A stretch of 20,123 nucleotides of DNA from CAYUIS01 sp964444825 (lineage in GTDB: Bacteria > Chloroflexota > Anaerolineae > B4-G1), in NCBI GenBank assembly GCA_964444825.1, contig CAYUIS010000094.1:1-20123 (forward strand). The letters run 5' to 3'. How positions within the stretch are numbered: the first letter of the stretch is position 1; each line of letters opens with the position of its first letter. The notes under the pieces are model-generated. The model did no database searches and was not told the origin of the DNA. It saw only the letters and a program-made list of their open reading frames with translations. Of this stretch, positions 1 to 7,650 are shown one piece after another. A program made the translations under genes and the position numbers.

Positions 1-25
1 GCCAGGCTAGATTAGGGAGGAATCG

Positions 26-2089
26 ATGGAATACAAAAACGTGCTCACCACCTGCATCTATTGCGGATGTGGATGTGGGCTCTACTTTGAGGTGCTGGAT
101 GGGGAGATTGTGGGCGTTCTCCCCGCAAAGGAGCATCCCATCAGCCGGGGCAGTCTGTGTATCAAGGGCTGGAACGCCGCGTCCTTCGTCAATCATCCTG
201 ACCGGCTAAAGACACCTCTCATCCGGCGGGGCAAAAGCGCCGACCAAGGTCGGTTGGAGGAAGCGACCTGGGATGAGGCGCTGGCGCTGGTAGCTGACAA
301 GCTCGGTGCTGTCCGCGACGAGTCCGGGCCAGATAGCACTGGCTTTCTGGCCTCGGCCAAGTGCACCAACGAGGAGAATTATCTCATACAAAAGCTTGCG
401 CGCGCGGTAATCAAGACGAACAACGTCGATCACTGCGCCCGTCTCTGACACGCTCCCACGGTGGCCGGTCTGGTCGCCGCGTTCGGCAGTGGGGCGATGA
501 CAAACTCTGTCCCAGAGTTCAGCGCACATACGCAGTGTTTTCTCATCATCGGTTCCAACACATCCGAGGCCCATCCCCTGGTCGCCAGTCACGTGATGGA
601 GGCGAAGGAACGGGGAGCCAAGATCGTCGTCATCGACCCCCGGGAGACGCAAATTGGCCGCCTGGCCGACCTCTATCTCCGCTTCCGGCCCGGCACCGAC
701 GTGGCCTGTATCAACGGGCTGATGAACGTCATCATCAGCGAGGAATTAGAGGACAAGGCCTTTGTCGAGGAGCGGACCGAAGGGTTCGAGGAGTTGCGAG
801 AGGTGGTGATGGCGTACACCCCCGAGCAGGTGGAAGAGATCAGCGGCATCCCCGCCGAGGGTCTGCGGGAGGCGGCGCGGATGTATGCAACCAGCAAGCC
901 CGCCGCTATTCTGTACGCAATGGGCATCACCCAGCACACCACCGGCACCGACAACGTCAAATCCTGCGCCAACCTGGCCATGCTCACCGGAAACATGGGC
1001 GTGGCGGGCGGTGGCGTGAACCCCCTGCGCGGGCAGAACAACGTGCAGGGAGCCTGCGACCTGGGCGGACTGCCCAACGTGTACTCTGGCTACCAGGTCG
1101 TTACGCTGCCAGCGGTTAAGGAAAAGTTCGAGCAAGCCTGGGGTGTAGAGGGACTCTCCGACCAGGTGGGGATGACGGTGACGGATATGGTGTCCGCGGC
1201 CGGGGATGGCCGGCTTCGCGCCCTCTACGTCTTGGGCGAGAACCCTATGCTGTCCGATCCCGACATCAACCACGTCCGCCACTGCCTGGAGCAGACCGAA
1301 TTCCTGGTCGTGCAGGACATCTTTCTCACAGAGACGGCCGAACTGGCTCACGTCGTCCTGCCCGGGACTTCGTTTGCAGAGAGGGATGGCACCTTTACCG
1401 GGACCGATCGTCGCATCCAGCGGGTGCGCAAGGCCGTCGAGCCAATGGGAGAGGCCCGACCCGACTGGGCGATCCTATGCCAGTTGGCGCAGCAGATGGG
1501 AGCTCCTGGCTTTGACTTTGACTCGCCATCCGCGGTGATGGACGAAATTGCCCAGGTGACGCCCATCTACGGCGGGGTTTCCTATGAGCGCCTGGAGAGG
1601 GAGGGCTCCCTCCAGTGGCCGGTGACGGACGCCGATCACCCGGGCACGCCGTTTCTTCATAAAGGCAAATTCAGCCGAGGCTTGGGCAAGTTTCACGCCA
1701 TTCAATTCCAGGAGGCGGCGGAATTGCCCGACGAGGAATATCCGTATATCCTGACCACTGGACGCCTGATGTTCCACTGGCATACTGGCACCATGACGCG
1801 GCGCTCGGAAAAGCTAGAGCAGGAGGTACCGCAGGCCTACGTCGAGATCCATCCACAGGATGCCGAAAGCATCGGGGTAAATGGGGCAAAGCGGGTACGG
1901 GTTACCAGTCGCCGCGGTGAGATCGAACTGGGGGTTCGGGTTACCCCGCGCATCCGACCTGGGGTCGTCTTTATCCCCTTCCACTTTGCAGAGGCGGCCG
2001 CCAATGCCCTGACCAACGCAGCATTGGACCCCATCGCCAAGATTCCCGAATACAAGGTCTGCGCTGTGAGTGTTGAACCGGTGGTTTGA
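26..2089 (+). CDS. fdhF: Selenocysteine-containing formate dehydrogenase, catalytic (molybdopterin) subunit
   Basis: Catalytic subunit of a cytoplasmic-type formate dehydrogenase (formate to CO2 plus two electrons), DMSO-reductase family. No signal peptide or Tat motif is seen. The N-terminus has a [4Fe-4S] motif, C10-x2-C13-x3-C17 and C45, followed by Lys47. An in-frame TGA at 446-448 is residue 141, in the context HCARL-(TGA)-HAPTVAGL. E. coli FdhF has Sec140 followed by His in the same ARxUHxP context, so the codon is read as selenocysteine. Translation resumes in the same frame to the TGA at 2087-2089, giving 687 residues (E. coli FdhF has 715). Other family marks are LRGQNNVQGACD around Arg335, TTGRLMFHWHTGTMTRR and a C-terminal dinucleotide-binding domain ending in ALDPIAKIPEYKVCAV. 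The start is chosen for its AGGGAGG ribosome site at 14-20. The electron-accepting partner is not in the window, so the complex type is unknown. A caller without recoding would split it into two genes. Confidence 0.93.
446..478 (+). promoter_or_regulatory. UGA selenocysteine codon and bacterial SECIS-like hairpin
   Basis: The recoded TGA is at 446-448. Eleven bases later a perfect 7-bp stem (460-466 with 472-478, two G-U pairs) closes a five-base loop GGUCU at 467-471. The E. coli fdhF SECIS also has its upper stem about 11 bases after the UGA and an AGGUCU apical loop, which SelB recognises. Position and loop both match. The bulged U of the E. coli element is not obvious here. The element lies wholly within the coding sequence. 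Confidence 0.82.
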
Positions 2090-2129
2090 TCGGAACCAGG
2101 ACTGCACAGTGCGGGGGAGGAAGAGAGAA

Positions 2130-2621
2130 ATGGACATTCGCAAAGTCTATGTCTATGCGCTACAGCGAGAGCATGAAGGTAAGCAGTTTTTTGAGCAGAA
2201 CGCCGCGCGGTTGAGTCACGCAGCAGCGGCGGGCGCGTTTGAGCGTCTGGCGGGCGAGGAACAGAAACACATCGAATTTATCCAGGGCCTGCTTGATGCG
2301 CTGGACAAGGCAGAATCATCAAGCGCTGCCGTGGACGTCGAACTGGAGCAAGAAGGTTTCTTTTCTGAGCGCGCTGCATCCGAGTTACTCGATCAGACCG
2401 TGCTAGAAGCGATGGTGCCCGACCTGCCCGTGTTGCGCACAGCCTACTTGATCGAGCGCGACCTGGCCGAGTTCTATGAGATGGCGGCCAGCAAGGCCGA
2501 GGGCGAGGCGAAAAAAGCCCTGGAGATGCTCGCTCAGTGGGAACGGGCCCACGAGGCGTTCTTCCGGCAGATCCACGACAAGGCATTTGAGGAATACGCA
2601 GATATGCCCTGGGGTGGCTAG
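2130..2621 (+). CDS. Rubrerythrin-like ferritin-fold diiron protein
   Basis: 163-residue ferritin-like protein of the rubrerythrin group (COG1633-like), probably a cytoplasmic peroxide- or oxygen-scavenging or iron-handling protein. Two helical-pair halves are visible. The first carries Glu14 in a REHEGKQFF helix and the E44-x2-H47 motif (EEQKH). The second carries Glu109 in an ERDLAEFYE helix and E138-x2-H141 (WERAH). That is the two-ExxH pattern of a diiron four-helix bundle. The C-terminal rubredoxin Cys4 domain of classical rubrerythrin is absent, since the protein ends shortly after the second ExxH. An upstream in-frame ATG at 2070 would overlap the preceding gene. The ATG at 2130 is preferred because GGGGGAGG lies just upstream at 2113-2120. 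It follows the formate dehydrogenase by 40 bp and probably shares its mRNA, ending at the terminator near 2800. Confidence 0.85.
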   Translation: MDIRKVYVYALQREHEGKQFFEQNAARLSHAAAAGAFERLAGEEQKHIEFIQGLLDALDKAESSSAAVDVELEQEGFFSERAASELLDQTVLEAMVPDLPVLRTAYLIERDLAEFYEMAASKAEGEAKKALEMLAQWERAHEAFFRQIHDKAFEEYADMPWGG

Positions 2622-2737
2622 GAAACGAGAGAAACAGCGGAGAGAGAAGAAACGACAGCAAACACACTGGAAACCAGGTTCTTACGTGCGATAGCTCTGC
2701 AGAACCAACTGAGACAGTAGAAGAATAGCGCAGGGAC

Positions 2738-2804
2738 TCGTTGGCTGGCTGACAGTCAACGATCGCTCTGACCCATCAAGCGGCGGGTCAGGGCGATTTA
2801 TTTT
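2738..2804 (+). terminator. Intrinsic terminator preceded by a second hairpin
   Basis: The main hairpin pairs 2762-2774 with 2785-2797 (13 bp, one G-U pair, 10-base loop) and runs into TTTATTTT, a standard Rho-independent terminator for the formate dehydrogenase/rubrerythrin unit. Immediately before it a separate 10-bp hairpin pairs 2738-2747 with 2753-2762 around a five-base loop. The two share base 2762. The gene-free stretch 2622-2979 (358 bp) holds this terminator, the 2830 promoter and the 2869 hairpin. No credible small gene was seen in it. Confidence 0.85.
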
Positions 2805-2829
2805 CGACAATCAGAGCAGCAAACATCAT

Positions 2830-2858
2830 TTGTGAACAGGGGCATATGCCGCTATAAT
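2830..2858 (+). promoter_or_regulatory. Sigma70-type promoter of the lipoprotein gene
   Basis: TTGTGA at 2830-2835, a 17-bp spacer, and a perfect TATAAT at 2853-2858. The expected start of transcription is near 2865, giving a leader of about 115 bases before the ATG at 2980. It lies just downstream of the preceding terminator, which supports a new transcription unit. Confidence 0.7.
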
Positions 2859-2868
2859 GGCCATATAC

Positions 2869-2898
2869 GACGGTTCCCTGCATAAACAGCAGGCCGTC
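2869..2898 (+). promoter_or_regulatory. 5'-leader stem-loop
   Basis: Outer stem GACGG 2869-2873 with CCGTC 2894-2898; inner stem CCTGC 2877-2881 with GCAGG 2889-2893; loop ATAAACA, with a three-base bulge on the left side. It would form within a few bases of the predicted 5' end of the lipoprotein mRNA. A role in mRNA stability is inference. It matches no riboswitch class I recognise. Confidence 0.35.
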
Positions 2899-2979
2899 TC
2901 CAGGAACACGGAGGCGATAGTTCGGTTTACTCGAATTGGACGATTCTATAAAGATGAGAAGACACTAGGGAGGCAAAAT

Positions 2980-4400
2980 ATGAAGCGCATACACTGGGCT
3001 TGGTTAGCAGCAGCACTACTGGTAGCGGCAACTCTGGCGTGCAGTGGAGGGGCGGAGACGGCAACCCCAGAAACACCGCCTACGGTGGAGGCGCCGCCAA
3101 CCTCGGAGGCACCACCAACGATGATGCCGACGAATACACCCAAACCAGCACCCACGATGGAGCCCCAACAAGGAGCGTCGATCGATATCGTCAACGACTC
3201 TGGTACAGACATCTGGTNNNNNNNNNNNNNNNNNNNNNNNNNNNNNNNNNNNNNNNNNNNNNNNNNNNNNNNNNNNNNNNNNNNNNNNNNNNNNNNNNNN
3301 NNNNNNNNNNNNNNNNNCCCCAACAAGGAGCGTCGATCGATATCGTCAACGACTCTGGTACAGACATCTGGTACGTCTATCTCTCAGCCAGCAAATCCGA
3401 CGAGTGGGGCGAGGATTGGCTGGGAGACGACGTGATACCGGCTGGGAGCACGCACACCATTGCCGGCATTCCCGAGGGTATGTACGATCTCTTGGCCGCC
3501 AATGAAGACGGAGACGAGATCGAGACCTTTTGGGGCGCCGAGCTGGAAGGAACGATGACGTGGACGGTCACTGGGGCAGCATCGCTCCAGGTTTTCAACG
3601 ACACGGATACCACGATCGGCTACCTGTTTGTATCACCAACCGATAGCGACAGTTGGGGCGAAGACTGGCTTGGAGAGAACGTGATTGACCCTGGCGATAC
3701 CTATGTGGTCAGCAACATACCCCTCGGCGACTATGATGTCAAGGCTGAGGACCTGGATGAGGAGTTCATAGAGGCCCTCTACAGCGTCGACCTCTATGGC
3801 CCGAAAAGCTGGGAGGTGGTGGGCAAAACCTACCTACCGGACAATGCCGTGCTCCGCTTCGAGGAAGATTTCGAAGATAACCGCAACAACTGGGGGCACG
3901 ACACGGGGGATGAAGATGTGTTCTTTATGCGTCCCTCAAATGGAGAGTACTGCATCCTGATCAAAAGTGACAACTTTACTGCCTGGGAGTGGTACGAACC
4001 TTTCACCACCGACGAGTTCGTGGCCGAAGTAGCCTGCACCGCTGAGGGAGAAGAGTATCCAACCTGTGGGCTTGGTTTCGGTCCTGATGGAGACAATCTG
4101 TATTGGTTCGAGGTCTCAGGGTCTGACCAGACGTTCGCCCTCTTCCTGTTGGAGGGGGACGAGTGGCAAGATAACTTGATTGATTGGACCGACTCTTACA
4201 CAATTGACCCGGTCAGGGTGAACTATTTGCGATTGGAGCGGGTCCGAGGCAACATCTCGCTATACATCAACTCGATCCTGGTGGCCGAAGCTGATGGCAC
4301 TCGTTTCCCCACAGGCCGAGTCGGCATCGGTGGCTCCACCTACGACCAGGGTAACGCGACCGTGTGCCTGGACAACCTGCGCGTGTGGCGGCTCGAATAA
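2980..4400 (+). CDS. Secreted lipoprotein with two WGEDWLG repeats and a C-terminal lectin-like domain (interrupted by assembly gap)
   Basis: Starts at ATG 2980 behind AGGGAGG (2967-2973). A lipoprotein signal peptide ends in the lipobox TLAC with Cys21. A Pro/Thr-rich linker follows, of a kind common in Chloroflexota surface lipoproteins. Two homologous domains of about 80 residues come next (about 3334-3580 and 3586-3830), each with a hydrophobic start, a WGEDWLG motif, a Gly-Pro region and a YD(L/V)-A core. The C-terminal part (about 3857-4390) begins LRFEEDFEDNRNNW and ends CLDNLRVWRLE. It resembles the concanavalin-like sandwich of LamG or 3-keto-disaccharide-hydrolase (DUF1080-like) domains. 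A 100-N run at 3218-3317 breaks the frame as written. Merging the identical 55-bp flanks gives one open frame of 421 codons. The likely role is binding a surface ligand or glycan; the substrate is unknown and I recognise no named gene. Confidence 0.8.
3163..3217 (+). repeat. 55-bp direct repeat, left copy (flanks assembly gap)
   Basis: Identical base for base to 3318-3372. It ends exactly at the first N. It is probably a shared contig end rather than a biological repeat. Confidence 0.9.
3218..3317. other. Assembly gap (100 N)
   Basis: Exactly 100 undetermined bases, a conventional placeholder length. Both flanks carry the same 55-bp sequence, so the true gap may be negative (overlapping contigs) or may hide a collapsed extra copy of the repeated domain. 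Confidence 0.97.
3318..3372 (+). repeat. 55-bp direct repeat, right copy (flanks assembly gap)
   Basis: Second copy of 3163-3217, beginning at the first base after the N run. Removing 3218-3372 (155 bp) joins the two halves of the lipoprotein in one reading frame. Confidence 0.9.
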
Positions 4401-4434
4401 GCACACGCGGTGCACGTCCAGTACCGGGCTCATT

Positions 4435-4471
4435 CCTCCCCTGGCCTGAGCTGCACGTGGGCCAGGGGGGG
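4435..4471. other. GC-rich inverted repeat between lipoprotein and RNase H genes
   Basis: Bases 4438-4446 pair perfectly with 4460-4468 (9 bp, CCCCTGGCC/GGCCAGGGG, 13-base loop). The stem can extend to 4435/4471 with one G-U pair. No T-tract follows on either strand, so it is not a standard intrinsic terminator. It may stabilise the lipoprotein mRNA 3' end or act as a weak terminator. The rest of 4401-4557 shows no clear promoter. Confidence 0.4.
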
Positions 4472-4557
4472 TCTCGACAGGTACTACACACCGATCTCGG
4501 CCCTCCATTGGGAGCAACAATTGCCACTCTGACCCAGAACTGTGGCGAGGATTCGTT

Positions 4558-5583
4558 ATGCCAGAGTCTGTGCTCGGCCCAGACAACTTGAGCGCCACCA
4601 TCCCTACTCAGGTAGACGTCTACACCGACGGCGGCTGCGACCCTAACCCCGGCTCCGGTGGTTGGGGAGCCATCATCCGCTGGAACGATCGGGAGTGGGT
4701 TATCAGCGGCAACGACCTGGACACCACGAACAACCGGATGGAGCTCCAGGCCGCAGCCGCGGCGCTGGCGCTCCTGGCAGGGCTCCTCGGTCGCTGCCAG
4801 GCGCGCGTCCACACCGACTCCCAGTATCTGCGTCAGGGAATCACCGCGTGGCTGGATGGTTGGGTCGAGCACGGCTGGCGTACCAGGGACGGGCAGCCGA
4901 TCAAGAATCAGGATCTATGGCGTGTGCTCCACCAGTTAACCCGCACGCACGACGTGACCTGGAAGTGGATCAAAGGACACGCCGGTCATCCCCTCAACGA
5001 ACGGGCCGACCGCCTCGCGACCGAGGCGCGGCGCACCCTCCGGCAGTTTGATTCCTCACGCGCCACATCACACAGATCGAGCGCCCCTGGTGTGGACGCC
5101 GGTCCCAGCGACCGTGGGCCAGTCGTCGAGATCTTTGTCAAGGCCTCGTGTCGTGGGGCCAAGGGACTCGGGGGATGGGCGGCCATTCTGCGAATGGGAG
5201 ACCGCACCAAATCCCTCAGCGGCGGGGAGCCTGCGACCACCGCCAACGCGATGCTGATCCGAGGTGCAACCGAAGCCTTGCGAGCACTGACCAAGCCGTG
5301 CCGTGTGACCGTCTATTCGGACGCCAAATACCTGATCGACGGCGCCTCACTCTGGGTGAGAGGTTGGCAATCTCGGGGCTGGCGGACCAAGGATGGCAAA
5401 CCGGTCGCCAATCGGGCCGCCTGGGAGGAGCTTGTGGAGGCCGCTCACCCGCATCACGTCACATGGTCGCTTGCTCAAGGCGACGACGTCGCCGCCGATT
5501 TGGCCTGGGCCGCCGAGTTGGCTGCAGAATCTGCCAGGGCGGAAGGGGCGGTCCCTGATCAAGGTGCTCCTGATGAGAGATAA
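4558..5583 (+). CDS. Tandem RNase HI-like protein: active N-terminal domain, degenerate C-terminal domain
   Basis: 341 residues, about twice the usual RNase HI length of about 155. Residues 18-160 form a complete RNase HI domain with catalytic Asp24 (YTDGGCDPNPGSGGW), Glu62 (NRMELQA), Asp87 (HTDSQYL), His141 (KGHAGHP) and Asp151 (ERADRLA). It should hydrolyse the RNA strand of RNA-DNA hybrids in the cytoplasm. After a linker rich in Ser, Pro and Asp, residues 188-325 repeat the fold. They keep GGW, the TT-N-M segment, the YSDAKYL strand, a WQSRGWRTKDGKPV segment and a VTW strand. Position by position, however, Asp24 becomes Lys195, Glu62 becomes Leu233, His141 becomes Asp309 and Asp151 becomes Ala319. 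Only the third acid (Asp255) remains, so this half is probably non-catalytic. The start has GCGAGG seven bases upstream. The 3' end overlaps the next gene by 11 bp. The rnhA symbol is not assigned because of the unusual architecture. Confidence 0.88.
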   Translation: MPESVLGPDNLSATIPTQVDVYTDGGCDPNPGSGGWGAIIRWNDREWVISGNDLDTTNNRMELQAAAAALALLAGLLGRCQARVHTDSQYLRQGITAWLDGWVEHGWRTRDGQPIKNQDLWRVLHQLTRTHDVTWKWIKGHAGHPLNERADRLATEARRTLRQFDSSRATSHRSSAPGVDAGPSDRGPVVEIFVKASCRGAKGLGGWAAILRMGDRTKSLSGGEPATTANAMLIRGATEALRALTKPCRVTVYSDAKYLIDGASLWVRGWQSRGWRTKDGKPVANRAAWEELVEAAHPHHVTWSLAQGDDVAADLAWAAELAAESARAEGAVPDQGAPDER

Positions 5584-7639
5584 GGACAAGACCAAAGAAA
5601 CGCTCGTTAGCGAATTGGCGGAATTGCGCCAGCGAATTGCTGAACTAGAGGCTTCCGAAGTCGAGCGCCAGCGGACGGGGCAATTGCTCCAGGCGCTTAA
5701 CGAACACATGCAACAAGAAATCACCGAGCGGATGCGGATAGAGGAAACGCTCAAAAGAGCCGAGCGAGAAAAAGAGATTATCCTCGATAGCCAACTGGAA
5801 CACGTCATCTATCAAGACAGAGAACATAGCATACTGTGGCCTAACCGGGCCGCGTGTGACTCGGTGGGGATGACGCGCCAGGAATTGATCGGACGGTATT
5901 GCTACGAAATCTGGCCCCAGCGAAGTGAACGGTGCGAGGATTGCCCCGTCGCACTGGCAATGCAGACGGGACGACAACACCGCATCGAAAAGACCACACC
6001 GGACGGAAGGGCATGGTCGGTACTGGGGTGCCCGGTTCGAGATACCACCGGAGAGATCACCGGTGCGATCGAGGTAACACGGGAGATCACCGAACGGGTG
6101 CGGGCCAAACAGGAGCGAGAACGGTTGCTGGAACACATCCAAGAGCAGGCCCACCAGATGCAGCAGATCGTGGAAACGGTGTCCGAAGGGATGATCTTGC
6201 TGGATGGACAGGGACAGGTTGTCCTGGCGAATCCTCTGGGCGAAAGCCACCTCGGCTCCCTGGCCGACGCCCGGATCGGAGATACCCTCACCCACCTGGG
6301 CAAGCACCCGCTGACAGCTCTGTTGATCCCGCCTCCAATAGGACTGTGGCACGAGCTAGCAACGGACACGGAGAGAGGACCGTCCAGGGTCTTTGAGGTC
6401 ATCGCCCGCTTGGTAAGCGAATCGCCCGAGGGTGGTTCCGCTCCTGGCGGGTGGGTGCTTTTGACCCGGGATGTGACGCAGGAACGTATGATCGAGCGAC
6501 GCGCCCAACAGCAGGAGCGGCTGGCAGCGGTGGGTCAATTGGCAGCAGGAATCGCCCACGACTTTAGCAACATTATGGCGACGATCGTGCTCTACGCCCA
6601 GATGGTGGCGCGGTCGACAGACTTGCCCTCTCGTGATCAGGAGCGGCTGGCGACGATTCATCAGCAGGCCTTACACGCTACCAAGCTGATTCAGCAGATC
6701 TTGGACTTTAGCCGAAGCGCGGTCCTGGAGCAACAACCGCTAGACTTGACACCAATGCTGAAGGAACAGGTCAAGCTTCTGGAGCATATTCTGCCGGAGA
6801 ATATTGAAATAGCTTTCACGTACGGACCAGGCGAGCACACGGTCAACGCCGATCCGCTGCGCATCCAGCAGGCTGTGGTGAACCTGGCGGTCAACGCCCG
6901 GGATGCCATGCCGGAGGGCGGGGAACTGCACTTTGACATTGAGCGGATACGGTTAGGAGAGGGTGAACAAGGACCTCTGCCCGAGATGCAGGCAGGAGAG
7001 TGGGTACAGATAACCGTATCCGACACGGGGACAGGTATACCCCCCGATGTGCTTACACACATCTTTGATCCTTTCTTTACCACCAAACCACTTGGCCAGG
7101 GTAGCGGACTGGGGCTGTCCCAGGTATACGGCATTGTGACGCAACACGAGGGGTACATCGACGTCAAAAGCCAGGTGAATCAGTGGACGAGATTCCTGAT
7201 CTATATCCCGGCCCTACCGGCACCTCCAGTGGATGCGGCAGCTCTAGAGCCACCGACGCTAAGCAGAGGGCAGGGGGAGACGATATTGATCGTGGAAGAT
7301 AGCGCATCCGCGCGCAGGGCGCTGGTGGACAGTCTGGAGCTATTGAACTATCGGGTGCTGGAGGCAGCGAATGGGCGGCAGGCACTAGCGCTCATAGAGC
7401 AGTCCGGCGCGGATATCGCGTTGATTCTGAGCGACGTGGTGATGCCGGGAATGAGCGGTATCACGCTGATACAAAACGTGAGGGAACGGGGAATCCAAGT
7501 GCCGGTAGTGATGGTAACCGGGCACCCATTGAAGGAGGCGCTCGAGGACCTGCGGGGACGGGGGATATCCGATTGGCTTTCCAAGCCCTCCAGCCTGGAG
7601 CAATTGGCCGAAGCGGTGGCCCGAGCGCTAAAAGAGTAG
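5573..7639 (+). CDS. Hybrid sensor histidine kinase (PAS-PAS-HisKA-HATPase-receiver)
   Basis: 688 residues with no transmembrane segment, so a cytoplasmic sensor. An N-terminal coiled coil (about 1-75) leads to a PAS domain (about 75-180) with four cysteines: C110 in GRYCYE, C121 and C124 in ERCEDCP, and C153 in GCPV. A second, more divergent PAS follows (about 195-300). The dimerisation/phosphoacceptor helix has His329 in GIAHDFSN, the HDFSN type. The ATPase domain shows NLAVNARDAM, DTGTGIP, FDPFFTTK and GSGLGLSQVYGI. A C-terminal receiver begins near residue 570 (ILIVEDS) with phosphoacceptor Asp621 (LSDVVMPGMSG), the TG switch region and Lys in SKPSS. The ATG at 5573 is preferred over an upstream frame extension because it abuts the RNase H stop (11-bp overlap) and begins the coiled coil. 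Translational coupling to the RNase H gene and co-transcription with the next kinase, 11 bp away, are likely. The signal is unknown. Confidence 0.9.
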   Translation: MRDKDKTKETLVSELAELRQRIAELEASEVERQRTGQLLQALNEHMQQEITERMRIEETLKRAEREKEIILDSQLEHVIYQDREHSILWPNRAACDSVGMTRQELIGRYCYEIWPQRSERCEDCPVALAMQTGRQHRIEKTTPDGRAWSVLGCPVRDTTGEITGAIEVTREITERVRAKQERERLLEHIQEQAHQMQQIVETVSEGMILLDGQGQVVLANPLGESHLGSLADARIGDTLTHLGKHPLTALLIPPPIGLWHELATDTERGPSRVFEVIARLVSESPEGGSAPGGWVLLTRDVTQERMIERRAQQQERLAAVGQLAAGIAHDFSNIMATIVLYAQMVARSTDLPSRDQERLATIHQQALHATKLIQQILDFSRSAVLEQQPLDLTPMLKEQVKLLEHILPENIEIAFTYGPGEHTVNADPLRIQQAVVNLAVNARDAMPEGGELHFDIERIRLGEGEQGPLPEMQAGEWVQITVSDTGTGIPPDVLTHIFDPFFTTKPLGQGSGLGLSQVYGIVTQHEGYIDVKSQVNQWTRFLIYIPALPAPPVDAAALEPPTLSRGQGETILIVEDSASARRALVDSLELLNYRVLEAANGRQALALIEQSGADIALILSDVVMPGMSGITLIQNVRERGIQVPVVMVTGHPLKEALEDLRGRGISDWLSKPSSLEQLAEAVARALKE

Positions 7640-7650
7640 GTTCAGATCGC

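Noticed and set aside
26..448. Stand-alone 140-residue truncated formate dehydrogenase or nonsense pseudogene
   Set aside because: The stop is a TGA at the exact catalytic Sec position, followed by His and a SECIS-like hairpin, and the frame continues intact for 546 more codons.
2070..2129. Upstream ATG extension of the rubrerythrin-like gene
   Set aside because: It would overlap the formate dehydrogenase end and add residues outside the ferritin fold; the ATG at 2130 has a strong ribosome site.
2857..2979. In-frame ATG at 2857 as start of the lipoprotein
   Set aside because: It lies inside the TATAAT region of the promoter and would bury the signal peptide; ATG 2980 has AGGGAGG and a proper signal sequence.
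3163..3372. Transposon target-site duplication or recombination repeat
   Set aside because: The copies abut a 100-N placeholder exactly and merging them repairs the frame; 55 bp is also far longer than usual target duplications.
4381..4408. 7-bp inverted repeat spanning the lipoprotein stop codon (GCGTGTG/CACACGC)
   Set aside because: It is short, has a long loop and no T-tract; not enough to call a terminator.
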